Translations under genes and position numbers: made by a program
Notes under the pieces: model-generated
Told to the model about the DNA's origin: nothing
What the model saw: only the letters and a program-made list of their open reading frames with translations
Databases searched by the model: none
DNA from: Ailurus styani
Taxonomy: Eukaryota; Chordata; Mammalia; Carnivora; Ailuridae
Reading direction: 5' to 3'
Length of the DNA: 64,000 nucleotides
Assembly: GCA_002007465.1 (NCBI GenBank)
Contig: LNAC01000030.1
Span: 8,399,180 to 8,463,179 of the forward strand
In this document: one piece after another, positions 49,790 through 63,589 of the stretch
How positions within the stretch are numbered: the first letter of the stretch is position 1
How the letters are laid out: each line of letters begins with the position of its first letter

Positions 49790-50240
49790 TTGTTTACTTC
49801 ATTTATTCAACGAAGAGTTACTGAGTACCTCCCTAAGTGCTCACGTCTGTGTTTCAGGGTCTAGGCCAGTACCTGGCAAAGCAGAGGAAAGAACCTCTGC
49901 CCCGTGGAGCATATGCACTGCTCAGGGGAGATGAGAAAGAAATGGAATGAGTGAACTCTATAGCATCTTGGAAAGTAATCGGGGCTCTAAGTAAAATCGA
50001 GGCTGGTAAGTATGGGTGGGGGTGTGTAGGATTTGAAACAACATGTCAGGGGAGGGCTTGCTGAGAAGTTAGAGTAAAGCCTTCAAACAGGGTGGGAAAG
50101 AGCAAGCCATGCATCCGGGGGTGTCTGGGGAGGAGTGTTCCAGGGACAGAGAACAGCAGTGCAAAGGCCCTGAGGCAGGGATGTGGCTGCCCAGTTGGAA
50201 GACCAGCCAGGAGGCCGGAGTGGCCAGAGTGGGGTGAGCG
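49790..50240 (+). mobile_element. Ancient interspersed repeat, family not assigned
   Basis: TTTATTCAACGAAGAGTTAC, GGCAAAGCAGAGGAAAGAAC, CATGTCAGGGGAGGGCTTGC, GTGTTCCAGGGACAGAGAAC and GCAAAGGCCCTGAGGCAGGG follow a widespread mammalian repeat order (L2 antisense or a similar old family). Confidence 0.55.
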
Positions 50241-50344
50241 AGGAGGAGGATGGCAGGGAGGAAGGCAGGGGTAATGAGCACAGAGCAGGTGGGGCCCTGT
50301 GGGCCACGGTGACTCGGGGACTGTTTATCATCCTTCCCCACCTC

Positions 50345-50455
50345 CAGCGTACAAGACCCAAGAGGGACGGAGCCTGTCTACTGGACTCACTGTGGCATCC
50401 CCAGCTTCTAGAACAGTGCCAGACACATGAAAGGTGCCCGAGAAAATATTTGTTG
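50345..50455 (+). mobile_element. L2 3'-end fragment
   Basis: TCCCCAGCTTCTAGAACAGT, GCCAGACACATGAAAGGTGC and GAGAAAATATTTGTTGAAAT: the typical L2 terminus in sense orientation. Confidence 0.65.
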
Positions 50456-50591
50456 AAATCATTCCATGTACATTTTTGGGAAGAAAGGGCCTACAGGCAA
50501 GGTGCCTGAACAGCCCATCTCTGCCTCAGGCAGGATTAAGAACTTGGGTCCTACCTTTTCAGGTACCCGCACCTGCTAAGCCTGGAAGGTG

Positions 50592-50745
50592 GGGGGAGTG
50601 GTTCTTAAACCATGGTCCCTGCCAGAACTACCAGGCCCTGGACTGCCTCCTACCTGAATCCTGGATCGTGCTCAGCCACCTGCTTTTTTAACCAGCCCCT
50701 GGTGACTGTGAGGGACACCAGCATTGAGAACCTCAGAAACCAAGG
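50592..50745 (+). mobile_element. MER5-like DNA transposon fragment
   Basis: GAGTGGTTCTTAAACCATGG at the left and ACCAGCATTGAGAACCTCAG near the right keep the terminal text of MER5-class elements. The interior is diverged. Confidence 0.5.
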
Positions 50746-53700
50746 CCACACAGGCAGGAAGCCACCAAGCCAGCCTTCAAACCCAGCCAGCCACCTGGCT
50801 GCAGATCGGGCATGCTCTGCAGGGCACCAGAGGGGAACGAGCCAGCCACAGAACCCACAGCTAGGCCTCAGGGATCGGTAGACTCCCACTCCTTGGCTCC
50901 CAGGACCAGGTCCTACTCCCACCCTGCCCCACCCCACAGAAGGCTCAGCCCTCACATGGGGTTGGGAGTCACCAAGAAGGAGAAAAGCCCAGAAAGGAAA
51001 TCCTGTGATCATCCATGAGGGTTTGGGTACTTCCTGTGAGGCTGGGCAGCCGAAAGCTCCTTTCATGCTCAGGATAGCTCCCCAGAGCAGATGCTAATAG
51101 CTACTATCATCCCCACTTTACAGATGAGCACAGGAAGGTGGGAAGGCCCTTTCAAGAGGCCCTCACTTCTCAGTCCTAGACTGGAGCCCGTGGGGGGCAC
51201 TGAAGCTCACCGTTGGGCTCCTGGGCTGTCTGGGGACCTGTTAACAGGGACTTCACACTAGGCCCGGCACATGGGGAACGCCTGGCCACCAGCAGGGTCG
51301 AGCTGGTCTCTTACCTCGTATAGGTGGGGAAAGAGAGGCCCAGAAAGGACGAGGATTTGTCCGAGGTCACAGACTGAAGGCCAGGTCAGGGTTAGAAGCC
51401 AGGGTGCTGGTGAGACCTGACCCGCGGGCCTGGGTGGGCAGGGACGGGTAGGAGCAAGCAGGGCCTCAGGACGGGCGGCCTGTTCCCTCCCACAACTGCT
51501 CTTTTCTAGAAATCAGCTTCTGCTAAGATTTTGTTTGAACAAGTCTCTTTAAACCCATGGGTCTGGCCCGTGCCGAGGCCCAGAGAGGGGCGCCACCCGC
51601 CTCAGGTCACAGAGCCAGCCTAGCCTCTGACTCCAGGCTATCTCCAAGCCCAGCTTCCTTTCCTTCCTCTTGCTGCCTCATCTCCCTCTGGCCTCTGCTG
51701 CTTTGCTCCGTGTCACCCCTTCCCCCATCAGCTCACTCCCCAGGAGGGCTGTCTCAGGTCTGGGGGACCCTGGGACAGAAGAGCAGGCAGGGGGTGCGGA
51801 CTGTGGGCTCCCAAAGGCAGAGCTGAGCCTCCGGGGTGGGGGCAGCTCTGGGTCAAGCCGGGCTGGACGTGGAGGGCCTGAGGGACTCCAGGCATTGCTA
51901 GGCCCCCCAGGGAACGTTCCTAGCAAGCTCCGGGACCCCCTGCTCGCAGGCGTCCATGGACTGGGTGCTTTGTGAGTGGCTGCGAAGGGCGACATCATCA
52001 CACTGAGCCCAACTGTGGCTCCTATCCACCCCAATTCTGCCCCTGAAGACAGTGGCATGTCACCTCCTTTGTACCTCTATGGCCATGGCTTAGGTTTCTC
52101 AGCAGCCATGCTGCTGCTGACCAAGAGAGGGTCACCATCCCAGAAAGGTGGTGGTGGTGGGAACGCATGGCAGTGGCCAGGTGCTGGGGATAACAGGACA
52201 CCGCAGATCCAGTGACTCACCAGGACCCTCCCTCTGCCACAGCCAGATGCTATCCACATGCTGTCACTGATCTCTAGGCCTGCAGCGTGGGTGGTATCAC
52301 CCCACTTCCGGGAGGAGGGGCGGAGGCCCAGAGGTGCCGGCAACTTGCCCGAAGTCCCTCAACCGGGCCGGCTGACTCAGAATCTGTTCTCTGCGCCACA
52401 GTGGCCTACAGCTCATAAGGGCTTCCCAACCATCACCACCTGAGACTCTTGGGATCGCTGACCCAATTCACAGACGACAAAACTGAAGCCAAAAAGAAGA
52501 TGTGGCTTGTCCAGGGCTACGAAGCCCAAGGCCAGGGGCACAGACCCATCCAAGTTCAACCCCAACAGGAATACAGCCAGAGCAGATGCTGGCCTGTGAG
52601 CCTCATGGCCAGATGCAGAAGCTCAGGGAGGCTGAAGGGGGTGGCCCTGACAGCCTACAGGGAAAGTCGTCCCGGGCCACCAGGCCCAGCATTAAACCCT
52701 TTCCAGGTGGTCAGACACTGGAGTTGGCCCAGGAACTGGAGAGATGGGGAGCCAGGCCAGCCTGAGTCCCAAGAAGGAAGGGGCCAGCCTATGGCCAGGA
52801 CTGGGTGGCCCTCATTGACGACGCCCTGGCATAGCCACACCCTTGTTCTGAGCTTCCTGGGCTCAGGTCCCCATTCTATCTTCCTGCCCCAAGTTCTCCC
52901 AGCTTAGAATGGGAATCCAAGTCTGTCTCTGGGAAGACAGGGCACCTCTCAGCAGACTGTGGGAGGCCCTGGCAGGTTCTCAATGCCCCCTGGCCTAGAT
53001 TCTCTCCTCACTGGAACTGGGGTGACCCTGGTGGCTCTGCTCTCACAAGGATCCCATGAGATAATAAATGTGAGAGGGTTTTCTAAGCTGCAAAGGGCCG
53101 CTATCACAAAGAGAAAGACAGGGCTGCTCTCAATACCCCACAATGAGCACGCTGTAAATCTGGGCGTGGTCCACACAAACACTCTGGTCAGGACGCTGGT
53201 CCTGAGATGGCCGGCTGGTTCTCCGTTCCATCCATTCATTCATTCATTCATCATTCATTCAGTGAACGCAAGCCTCTGGCCCACTCTGTGGCAACCACCC
53301 CTCCATCCAGTTTCCCTGATCTCAATCTGCAAACTCCGGGTCCTTCAGCAGACAGAAGCAATGAAACACAACACTCTCTGATGCTAAAACACACACATCA
53401 GGACTCCTGCACATAGTAGGTGCTCAATAAATATTCGCAGAATCAAGTTTGCATTCCTGAATGTGGGTTTTGGGGTCAGAGTGCCTGGGCTCTGTGTGAC
53501 TTAAGTCACATAACTGAGGTTCAAAGAAAGTTTCCAAGGAGGGGATCCAGCCTCACAGCCAGACCAGCTCCTGTTTTTGATGGCTCCCTCCCTCAGCCGC
53601 TGGCAGAGGAAGCTGGAGTGGAGTGGAGCAAACCTGGCTTGACTCCCCCTCCCCTCACAAATACCCTATCTGAAGGCTTTTCCTTCCCTGAAGCCTTTCC

Positions 53701-54015
53701 TTAACAGACGCAAACTGCATATCCATACTGTCTTAGCTGCCCATCCACCTACCCTTCCATGGGCAGGCGTCCCCCAGGGAAGGGAGTCAAGCTAATTCTG
53801 CCTTTCCTCCTCCCAGCATCCTTGCTGGCCTCTAGCAGTCCAGGGCCAAGCACAGAGGGTTAGGGGTTGCTGGCGTGTGTTGGGATGTAGAGCCCAGGAC
53901 TGCAATCCCCCATAGGAATTCTCCAAGGACCCAGTGCCATCCATTTGACCTTGGCTGCTACTCTCCCCACTCCCCTCACCCACGCTGGGCTCTTCTCCCC
54001 CACCCAGGGGGCTCA

Positions 54016-54183
<168 letters not shown>

Positions 54184-54457
54184 TTAACAACACCCTGTTC
54201 TCTCTTCCAGAAGGGGCAGATCTCTCTCCTTTGAACCTGGGCAAAAGATGGGGCTCTGGGTGAAGTTCTAGCTGTTGGCCTTGGCATTCAAGGCCTCGGA
54301 GGTCTGGCACCAACTTTATCATCTTCCCCCACCCCATGCTCTGGGCACCCTGCTATTTCCTCCCTGCTTCCCTGCCTTTGTGCCATTCCTTCTACCCAGT
54401 GACCCTCATGATTTTGGGGTGGGGAGCACCAAAGTATATTTATAAAAATATGTATAA

Positions 54458-54652
54458 AAACACAGTTTTGGGGGGCAACTGGGTGGCTCAGTCAGTTAAA
54501 CATCTGCTTTTGGCTCAGATCACGACCCTGGAGTCCTGGGTTATGCTCCCTGCTCAGTGGGGATTCTGCTTCTCCCTCTCTCTCTGCCTCTTCCCTGACT
54601 CCTGCTCACACTTTCTTGCTCTCCAACAAATAAATAAAATCTTTAAAAAAAA
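54458..54652 (+). mobile_element. CAN SINE (older variant)
   Basis: GGGGCAACTGGGTGGCTCAG head, CTCAGATCACGACCCTGGAG, CAACAAATAAATAAAATCTT tail. It lies antisense to RUNX3, about 320 bp on the intron side of the 105-bp exon acceptor. Confidence 0.93.
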
Positions 54653-54659
54653 AATACTA

Positions 54660-55340
54660 TTTTTTTTTCCTGAAAGTAATTGTGACCTTTATAAAAAAAT
54701 GGGGGGAACACAGAAAAATCACCCACAGTTCCACTAGCCAGAGATAAACACTGTTAACATTTGGGTGTTTTCGGCTCTAGTCTCTTTTGGGTGGGTATGT
54801 GTGTTTACAGAGTGGCAAGGATTCCAACGTACGTATCCTTATACCCTGGTTTTGTTTTTCTTCATTTAACCTCACATCGTAAGCACTTTCTGATGTCATT
54901 AAAAACCCTTCATAAACTTCATTTTTAATGCTGCAAAAATACTTCAACCCACAGAAGCCTTGTCTTTTCTTTATCTGCCCCCTTCCTCCCTGGTGCTGCG
55001 GCCCCTGTAGCCTCCTCCCGCCGGCCTCCTGGGTGGGGGTGTGGGGGCTGAGGAGAGGGCTGACTGGGGAGCTGCCGGCATTTCATTTGTAGACGCAACT
55101 GTTATTTCCAGAACTCTGTTCTATTTTTAGATAGACATTTGGCTCCAAAGTCTCCATTCAAAATTCCTAAGAGAGGAAAAACTTTTAAAATAATAATTTT
55201 CTTTTTTTACTATTTAAAATAAAACGAAAATGACCTTTTGTTTATAAAAATCTTTGTCTCCATCTCTGCTTATTTCCTTAGAATAGATTCCAAGAAGTGG
55301 TGAGTGATTTCATCGCATCAGAGGGCTGGGACGCATTCAG
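54660..55340 (-). mobile_element. Old L1M-type fragment (antisense), partly unique
   Basis: GATAAACACTGTTAACATTT, TTTTTCTTCATTTAACCTCA and TTAGAATAGATTCCAAGAAG follow antisense L1 3' order. The GC-rich part at about 54,980-55,080 does not and may be an insertion or unique DNA. Confidence 0.5.
55121..55130 (+). promoter_or_regulatory. Perfect MEF2-type site CTATTTTTAG
   Basis: Matches CTA(A/T)4TAG exactly, in the RUNX3 intron inside an AT-rich old-L1 context. AT-rich DNA yields such matches by chance, so functional weight is low. Confidence 0.2.
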
Positions 55341-57474
55341 GGGCATTGATCTCGAGTGAGCGGACGGAGCCCCAGAGAGCCAGAGAGTCACCGTGACTGT
55401 GACCATGGGGAGGCCCCCCGCCCCCCCTCAGCGGGCGGCCATCAGCTCGGGGCATCCGCAGCACGGCCGCCTATCACGCTCCTGACTTCCATCTGCCGCT
55501 CTGCCGTGCCTAGGGAGACTGAAACTTTTCATCTGCTTATGGTCTGTCCCAAACCCAACACAAATGATCGCTTCGGGATCCTTTATGCTTTCCTTGTTCG
55601 CGTTTTCATGCCTGTGTTAACCTGTTAGCAGCCAGCTTCTCAGCTCAGTGGCCTTCACATTCTGCTTTCTGCCACCGAGCTGTTTGGCATTTTCCATTCT
55701 TTCCCCTGTTGGGTGATTTCTCCTAGCGTTTCATGTTCAGGCAGGGTTCTTACCTTCGATAATCGGCATTCTCGCTACCTTCTACCTTTAATGCCTTGAT
55801 TCTTCTGCGGGTTTAGCTGGTGGGTTTGGTATAAGGTAAAGATAAGGGCAACCCAATTCTCCCATCACCTTCACCGAAGTAGGAGTCCCCTCTCTCCTGC
55901 CCTCTTCTCTATCAGCATCAAAGCCCCCACACTGTATGAGGTCAGGGAGCCTGGGGCTGGGGGGAGCTTCGCTCACCTCTTAAGCTTGGCCTCCTCCTCC
56001 TCTGCCTCAGAGCATCCCTATCTCTGGACCTGTTATCCATCCAGGGACTCCCTAAGGGCAGGGGCCCGGGGCCCGAAGCACCTGTGTCCACCAGGGCTGG
56101 CGCAGGGTGGGCAACTGAGGGAGGCTGCCCATGTGGACGCCTCTGCTGCTCCGGCGACTCTCCAAGGCGGGGGGAGGGGTTGGGGGGGTGGGGGCAGTCT
56201 TGCTTCCCTACCCCCCTTCACCGCTGGGAGATGAAAACTTAGGACAAGGGAAGGATAGCTTGCGGTTCTCTTTGCCAGGCTGGGTCCCGTGATCACGTGA
56301 AAACTTGAGCCCCAGAAACAAAAATCCAGAACAGAAGTAAACCAGTCAGCCTCCCAGGGCCACACCGCGGAACCCCAGGGGTTCTTCCGAGACACCAGGG
56401 GGTGGTTTAAATCCAGGTGTGACTCAAACTGGGGCACAGTGGGACCTCTTTGGAAGAATTTTCCTGAGCCAGCCCACTGAAGGCAGGGATGGAAATGTGC
56501 ACAGCACTTGCCCCCGGAGTCCTGGGTCAGAGGAAATCGAGCCCCTCCCTCTCAGACCACAGGGGCACTTCCCATGGTTTCTGGAAACCGAAAATGTATA
56601 AGGTCTAGGGAAATGCTAGGCAGGGCCCACCTCCCCTTCCTGGGATCTGGCTCCCCTCCCTCTTTGGTCATTTTTCTCCTGGGCTCCTCCCTCCTCCACC
56701 AGCGGGGCTGGGGGTGGGGGTGGGGGATGTCCCTGGGCCTCTGCCGCTTCCATCACCTCCTAGACACTGCGGGGTGCCAAGCCAGATGGGCCCCAGTTAC
56801 TGAAGTGTTCCTGTGTCTCCCTCATTTCCCTCAGGTCTCCACTGAGAAGTCACCTCCTCAGTAAAGCCCTCTCTGGCCCCTTTATCTACAGCAGGCATTT
56901 TAAGCTTGGCATCTGGGGCTCCTTCTTAGGATTAACTGGGCCCCGTGAATAGGCACAGGAAAAAAAGAGACAATTGTATTGTCTCTAACCTCTGGCTGCA
57001 ATTAGGCATCTCCCTCAAGTATGACCGTGGGCAACAAACCACAGAGGTATTACAGAAGTCCCTGTGACCTTGTCACCAACCGACGTCACAGATATTTACA
57101 TATCACATTACAGACGTTGCAAATTTCTCTAAATATCTTTTATGCTCGTCACAACTTCAAAACCATGGTCGTCATCAGACCCATTGCCACATCTTATTAT
57201 TTAATACACTAATAAAAGAGCACATTTATCCCAATTTTTTAGACATTTTGCTAACTATGTTTTATTATAATTGGTTTCCATTGTAATCCTTTGTATTTTA
57301 TTTTACTCTTTAAAACACATTATTCTGAAACTGTCAAGTTGACCCATGGGGTAAAAAAAAGGTTAAGAAGCTCAATGTGAATGAAGCATCAGAGACCCTT
57401 CTGCTCCCACCCTACCTGCTCAAACTTCCCCCATCATGCTCACTACTTTTGGCAATTCCTCAACTTGTTTTCAC

Positions 57475-57605
57475 TTGTCTCCCTCTACTAGACGGTAGAC
57501 TCCCTGGGCACCAGAACTTCTGTCTTGTTCACTGCTGTGTCCCCAGCCCCTAGGACAATATCTGGCACGTAGTAGGTGCTCAAGAAATATTTGTTAAATG
57601 CATTA
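57475..57605 (+). mobile_element. L2 3'-end fragment
   Basis: CTGTCTTGTTCACTGCTGTG, CCCCAGCCCCTAGGACAATA, GGCACGTAGTAGGTGCTCAA, GAAATATTTGTTAAATGCAT: the L2 terminus, well preserved. Confidence 0.8.
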
Positions 57606-59189
57606 AAGGAGAGACGACCGTTTCCATTTTACAGATGAGAACACTGAGACTCACAGAGGGGCAATGAGTCATGCAGGTCAACAGTATCTAGGCAGGGCCA
57701 GAGAGCTTAGAATGTGCTGGAGCCTGCACTCCCACGCGCCTGCCCCCCCCCCCGGCCCCGCAAGCCCCATACTAAGGACCTGCTCCTGGGCAGTTGAGAG
57801 GTCCTCACTCACACCAGGCAGCAAACCACAAACTACCCCTGAGGTCATCAGCCCTCTTCCACAGCTTCCACCGGCTTTCCGGGCCTGGCACCACCCCTCT
57901 CAGGTACCCAAAGAGAGGAGGGAGGGAGGAGGACCAAAGGTAGGGGCTGGGACCTGGGAGCAAGAGTGGAAGGGAGGGGCGCATGTCAGGTACCATGGGA
58001 GGCAGGGGCCCCCTGAACAAGGGGTGGGAGGAAGCTGTCTCCCTGAGGGCCCCTCACCTCTCTCTCTCTCTGCCTGCTGGTGACCCCATCTTCCCACCTC
58101 TCTGTCTCAGGGCATGAAGCTGCGATGACAGAGAAGGTGGAGGACTTTGTGCAGGAACCTCAGGCAGACCTGCCATCAGCCGGAAGTCCAGGAACTGCTA
58201 ACCAAGGCACTCCAGGGAGTGGCCGAGGCTGGAGGGGGGAAGTCTGAGTCTGGAAAAGCTACCCCTTGGGGCCCTGAGTGACTTCTAGACAATCTCGGGG
58301 GCCCCAGGGCCCCTGGACCAATCGGCACATACAGCCCGGTCCGACAGTGTGGCTTTGGGCCAGTCCCTGTCCCCCTCAGCCCCGGGGTCCTCGTGTCATA
58401 AAACCCCACCACAGGGGCCTCATGGACAGCAGGAGGCGACACATCTTAGGGGACCTCTGGGTTGGTTAAGAAGCCTCTCCAAATCTCGCTCTACCTACTA
58501 GGATTTCTTTTTAAGCAGCTAATGACCAGTCAGGAACTCCCGCTGTTTTCATTTTCACCCAGGCTGCCTCCTAGAGGACATTTTGGGAATTTGTGGTATG
58601 TGGTCCTGGTTGGGGGGGGGGCGCGGAAGGCAGGGTGTAGGGGGGCGGAGGCCGCGTGGGTCCAGCTAGGCACAGGGCACCCAGGCAGTCATTCCTCCTG
58701 TGTGTGAAACACTTGTTACAAAGACGCTCTGAGCCATGAGCCTAACTCAATTTTACATAACATAAAGCCAAGTTTTTTGCACACTTTTAGTATCTGTTGA
58801 ATTTTCCAGGATGGAAGACGGTTCTTTTTTTTTTTTTCCTGAAATTTTGTTCAGAACTTTGCCAAGCATTGTTCGCCCCTTCAGAAAACCATGTCGTCGA
58901 CGGCAGCGGACTCTGAGTCCCGCACGCCCGGGCTGGTGGCCGGGAGGTCTGCTGCGGTGCTCCCGGGGTTTCTGCCCAGAGGGGCAAGCACCCGCTTACC
59001 TCAGGGCGGTCTCGCCCCACGTTTATATATTCAGATGGATACTTTATCATAAATCACTTTCGTTTTCCTTCTCCATCATAGCTATGGACTTCTATGAATT
59101 TTGAAACTGCACGTAAGTAGTTAGCTACACGTTTCATTGTAGGACAGTGACGGGTGTATTATACAATATTTGTTGTAAGAAGGGTGGGA

Positions 59190-59347
59190 GGGGCACCTGG
59201 GTGGCTCAGATGGTTAAGCGTCTGCCTTCGGCTCAGGTTATGATCTCAGGGTCCTGGGATCGAGTCCCGCATCAGGCTCTCTGCTCAGCAGGGAGCCTGC
59301 TTCCCCCCACCCCTACCTGCCTCTCTGCCTACTTGTGATCTCTCTCT

Positions 59348-59402
<55 letters not shown>
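59190..59402 (+). mobile_element. CAN SINE with long (AAAT)n tail and perfect target duplication
   Basis: GGGGCACCTGGGTGGCTCAG head, GGGATCGAGTCCCGCATCAG, CTCTGCCTACTTGTGATCTC body, then a tail of TAAA repeats of about 54 bases (59,350-59,403). AAGAAGGGTGGGA is at 59177-59189 and 59403-59415. Antisense to RUNX3. Confidence 0.97.

Positions 59403-59403
<1 letters not shown>
59350..59403 (+). repeat. (TAAA)n microsatellite in SINE tail
   Basis: About 13 uninterrupted TAAA units. A tetranucleotide tract of this length is likely polymorphic. Confidence 0.95.
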
Positions 59404-59404
<1 letters not shown>

Positions 59405-59999
59405 GAAGGGTGGGAACCTCGGCCCTAATCACCGCAGGAGACACCAGTGACTTGTTTTCCTTCCCTCCCTTGACTTGGGTCCCACCTTCAGGCTTATTGT
59501 GGGGGCTCCATGGTGGTGGTGTCTATGTCCTCCGTGGAAACCTATCTTCCTAGAATTAAGACAGTATCAAGGAATAAAAGGCAAGGGAACAAACGGAAGT
59601 TTCCATCTGGCTTCTTGGTCTCGGCAGAAGTCGGATGGCCAGGGAGTGTCTCTGAGTCCCAAACTCCAACCTGTCTCAACTCCTAAAGTGCCCCACTGTC
59701 CGTGTCAATCACGGATTTGTCCTCTTGGTGGGAATTTCCCAATGGGCAGCATGGGCACAGCAGACGGGCTGCTGCGGGCCACAGGACCCCTGCGCCCTCC
59801 TTCTCACTGCCAGCCGCCTCCACTTCTCCCACTCCACAATGCACACCTTCTGGGTTTCCCCCGCCCCCGCCCAAACCGCACCATAATCACAGAATCAGTG
59901 ACTATACCACTCAAAGGGACTTCAAAGATCTGCTCCAGTCACAGGCATTTGAAGTAACAAAATCTGTAGCCTGTATCCAACTCTCAATATGTGCCAAGT

Positions 60000-60205
60000 G
60001 ATATACACTGGTGCCAATTTCCTTCATCCTTACAAAACCTCAGGAGAGAGGGGTCATTATGTCCCCCTTATACAGCTGGGGAAACTGAGGCACAGAGAGG
60101 TTAAGCCATCTGCCCCATGTCACCCAGCAAGTCACTGGCAGAGCTGGGACTGAAATCCAGGTGGGCTGGTTGTCAAGCCCAGCTTGTTCTATACCATGAG
60201 ACTCT
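60000..60205 (-). mobile_element. MIR element
   Basis: CCCTTATACAGCTGGGGAAA, CTGAGGCACAGAGAGGTTAA, TCACTGGCAGAGCTGGGACT: the reverse MIR core, well preserved. Confidence 0.85.
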
Positions 60206-60839
60206 GAGCTCTGAAAGTCTGATCAAGTCCCCCGGTATTGGAACTCCTGCTCAGGCCCCTTCCTGCCCCCGCCCAGGACCAGGGAGACTGATGGGAGAAG
60301 GGGGGTGAGAATGATTTATAAACTCAGCCTCCTGCATCCTCCAGAGCCACAACCCCAGCCTCAGCCTCGCCTGCTTCAAGCGCACCAGCTTAACAGTGAT
60401 TTGAAAACCCACTTCTCTCCCCCAAAGCCCTGCAGGGTGACTGCACGTCCGTGGGCATAAACGCCACAAAGAAATCACTTTACGTGGCAGAATGGCCAGC
60501 CGGCCAGCCATGCCCTTGGTGACTAGGGGATCACTGTGTCTTCTTTCTTGATCTCACCTCCCAGGACAGGGAATAAGGTGCCACGTTCCTTGATGCCTTG
60601 CTGGGCTCCTGGGATGGACCTCCCCTTCTGCCTGCTCCACCAGGGACTGCAGCTATGACGGGCCTCCCTGGGCCTCCCCCACCCCCCCCATCCTCACAAC
60701 ACCTGGGCCTGCACACCTGGCCACCACCCCGAAGTCAAGCTGCATCCCAGCGAGCCACCGACCAGTGGCCAGTGACTCTCCACTCAGGGCTGCAGCTGGG
60801 ATTAAGTTGCAAAAGGCTGGAGAGATTGCGGATGACAAA

Positions 60840-61110
60840 AGGGGCTTGGAGACTAATTAGGAGCAGCAATGAAAGCTTAATTCATAAAAGCAAACATTTT
60901 CCATCCATCAACCTGCAACCAGTTAAGGGCAACGTTTGAAAGAAATCTGTGCGTGGGGAAGGGAGCCAACAGGAACAGGAAATGTTTGAAAGAATGTAAA
61001 CTATTTCAGTTTCATAAAAAGTAACAAGTAAACAGTTATTACATGCAAATAATGCCCTGGTTTTAATTAATGCTGAAAAGTCAAAATATGTTTGACATTT
61101 GTATGTATAC
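60840..61110. promoter_or_regulatory. Candidate intronic enhancer block (POU octamer, FOX, ETS motifs)
   Basis: An AT-rich, repeat-free block inside a GC-rich intron. It contains a perfect octamer ATGCAAAT (61043-61050), GTAAACA (61028-61034, forkhead type) and AGGAAATG (60977-60984, ETS type). Motif content and composition suggest a regulatory element; conservation and activity are not known from this sequence. Confidence 0.3.
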
Positions 61111-62143
61111 ACTGAACGGTTGGAAAGGAAAAAATGGTGCCCAGATGCCCGTTGCTGAGTGGGGCTGGCGGCTGGGAGCAAACGAAAACCTTGAGAAGGT
61201 CTTGTTTATTGGTGATGAAAAGTACAATTCTGCTCAGCCCCTGTGGAGACTGGGGGCAGAGGGAACCTAGCTTACCTTCTTAACCCCGCTGGAGGGGCAG
61301 GCTAGGTCTTGCGAAGGACACTCCCCGCTTTTCAGCAGGCTGGTCTTAAAGGGCCAGTGAGTCCTCAAGCCTCCATTTCGCTGGGGCAGGGTTTCTAGGA
61401 CTTCTCCAGCCAGAAGTGATGATGGGTTTCAGGTCCCAGTAGCCTCCCACTCAAGAGCCCTGGGGCAGCAGCCACAGTGGCGGCGGCGGGTCCTGCCTTT
61501 CTTCCTAACGCGAGAGGCCGATCACACAGGCAGGGGGGTGGGGAAGGGGGCGCCCTAGCCTTGATTCTGGGGTGGGGGATGGCAGCCTGCAGGCTATGCT
61601 CTCCCTCATTGCATTCCTGTCTCTCCTAAACCACCTTAAGGCTCACAGGGCTGGGGAAACTGTGGCTTGGGGAGACCACAGCTGGGGAGAGGCAGCCTCA
61701 CTGGCTCAAAGCTTGAAGCTCAGAGAGATCCCAGCCCCGTGGGAAGAGTGGCTGGGGTGCTTGGGCCCCCTGCAGACCAGCCATACGTCTAAGCCCGCTG
61801 CTAAGCCCACTTGCCACAGAAGACCTACGAGGACCCCTTTGGAGCTCCTTAATCCATGATCTCCTCCTAGCGTCTTTTATGAGGCCAGAACACTCGACCG
61901 GGAAAGAAGGGTGACACGGACAGCTTCAAGAGTTAGTAAACCCCAGAAACTGGGAGCCAATTGTGTCTTTTTCTGGCGAAGGACCCGCATCCTCAAAGGG
62001 TTCTGTGACACTCACCCCCCTGGGGCTCCAAACCGCTGTCTGAGACCAAGCCAGGCCCGGGGACTTGTTTCTGGGGCTCCCACTGGGGACCCCAAGGGCT
62101 TGCTCTCGGCTTCCTTCCTAGACCTCTGCCATTGCTGGTGTCA

Positions 62144-63589
<1,446 letters not shown>

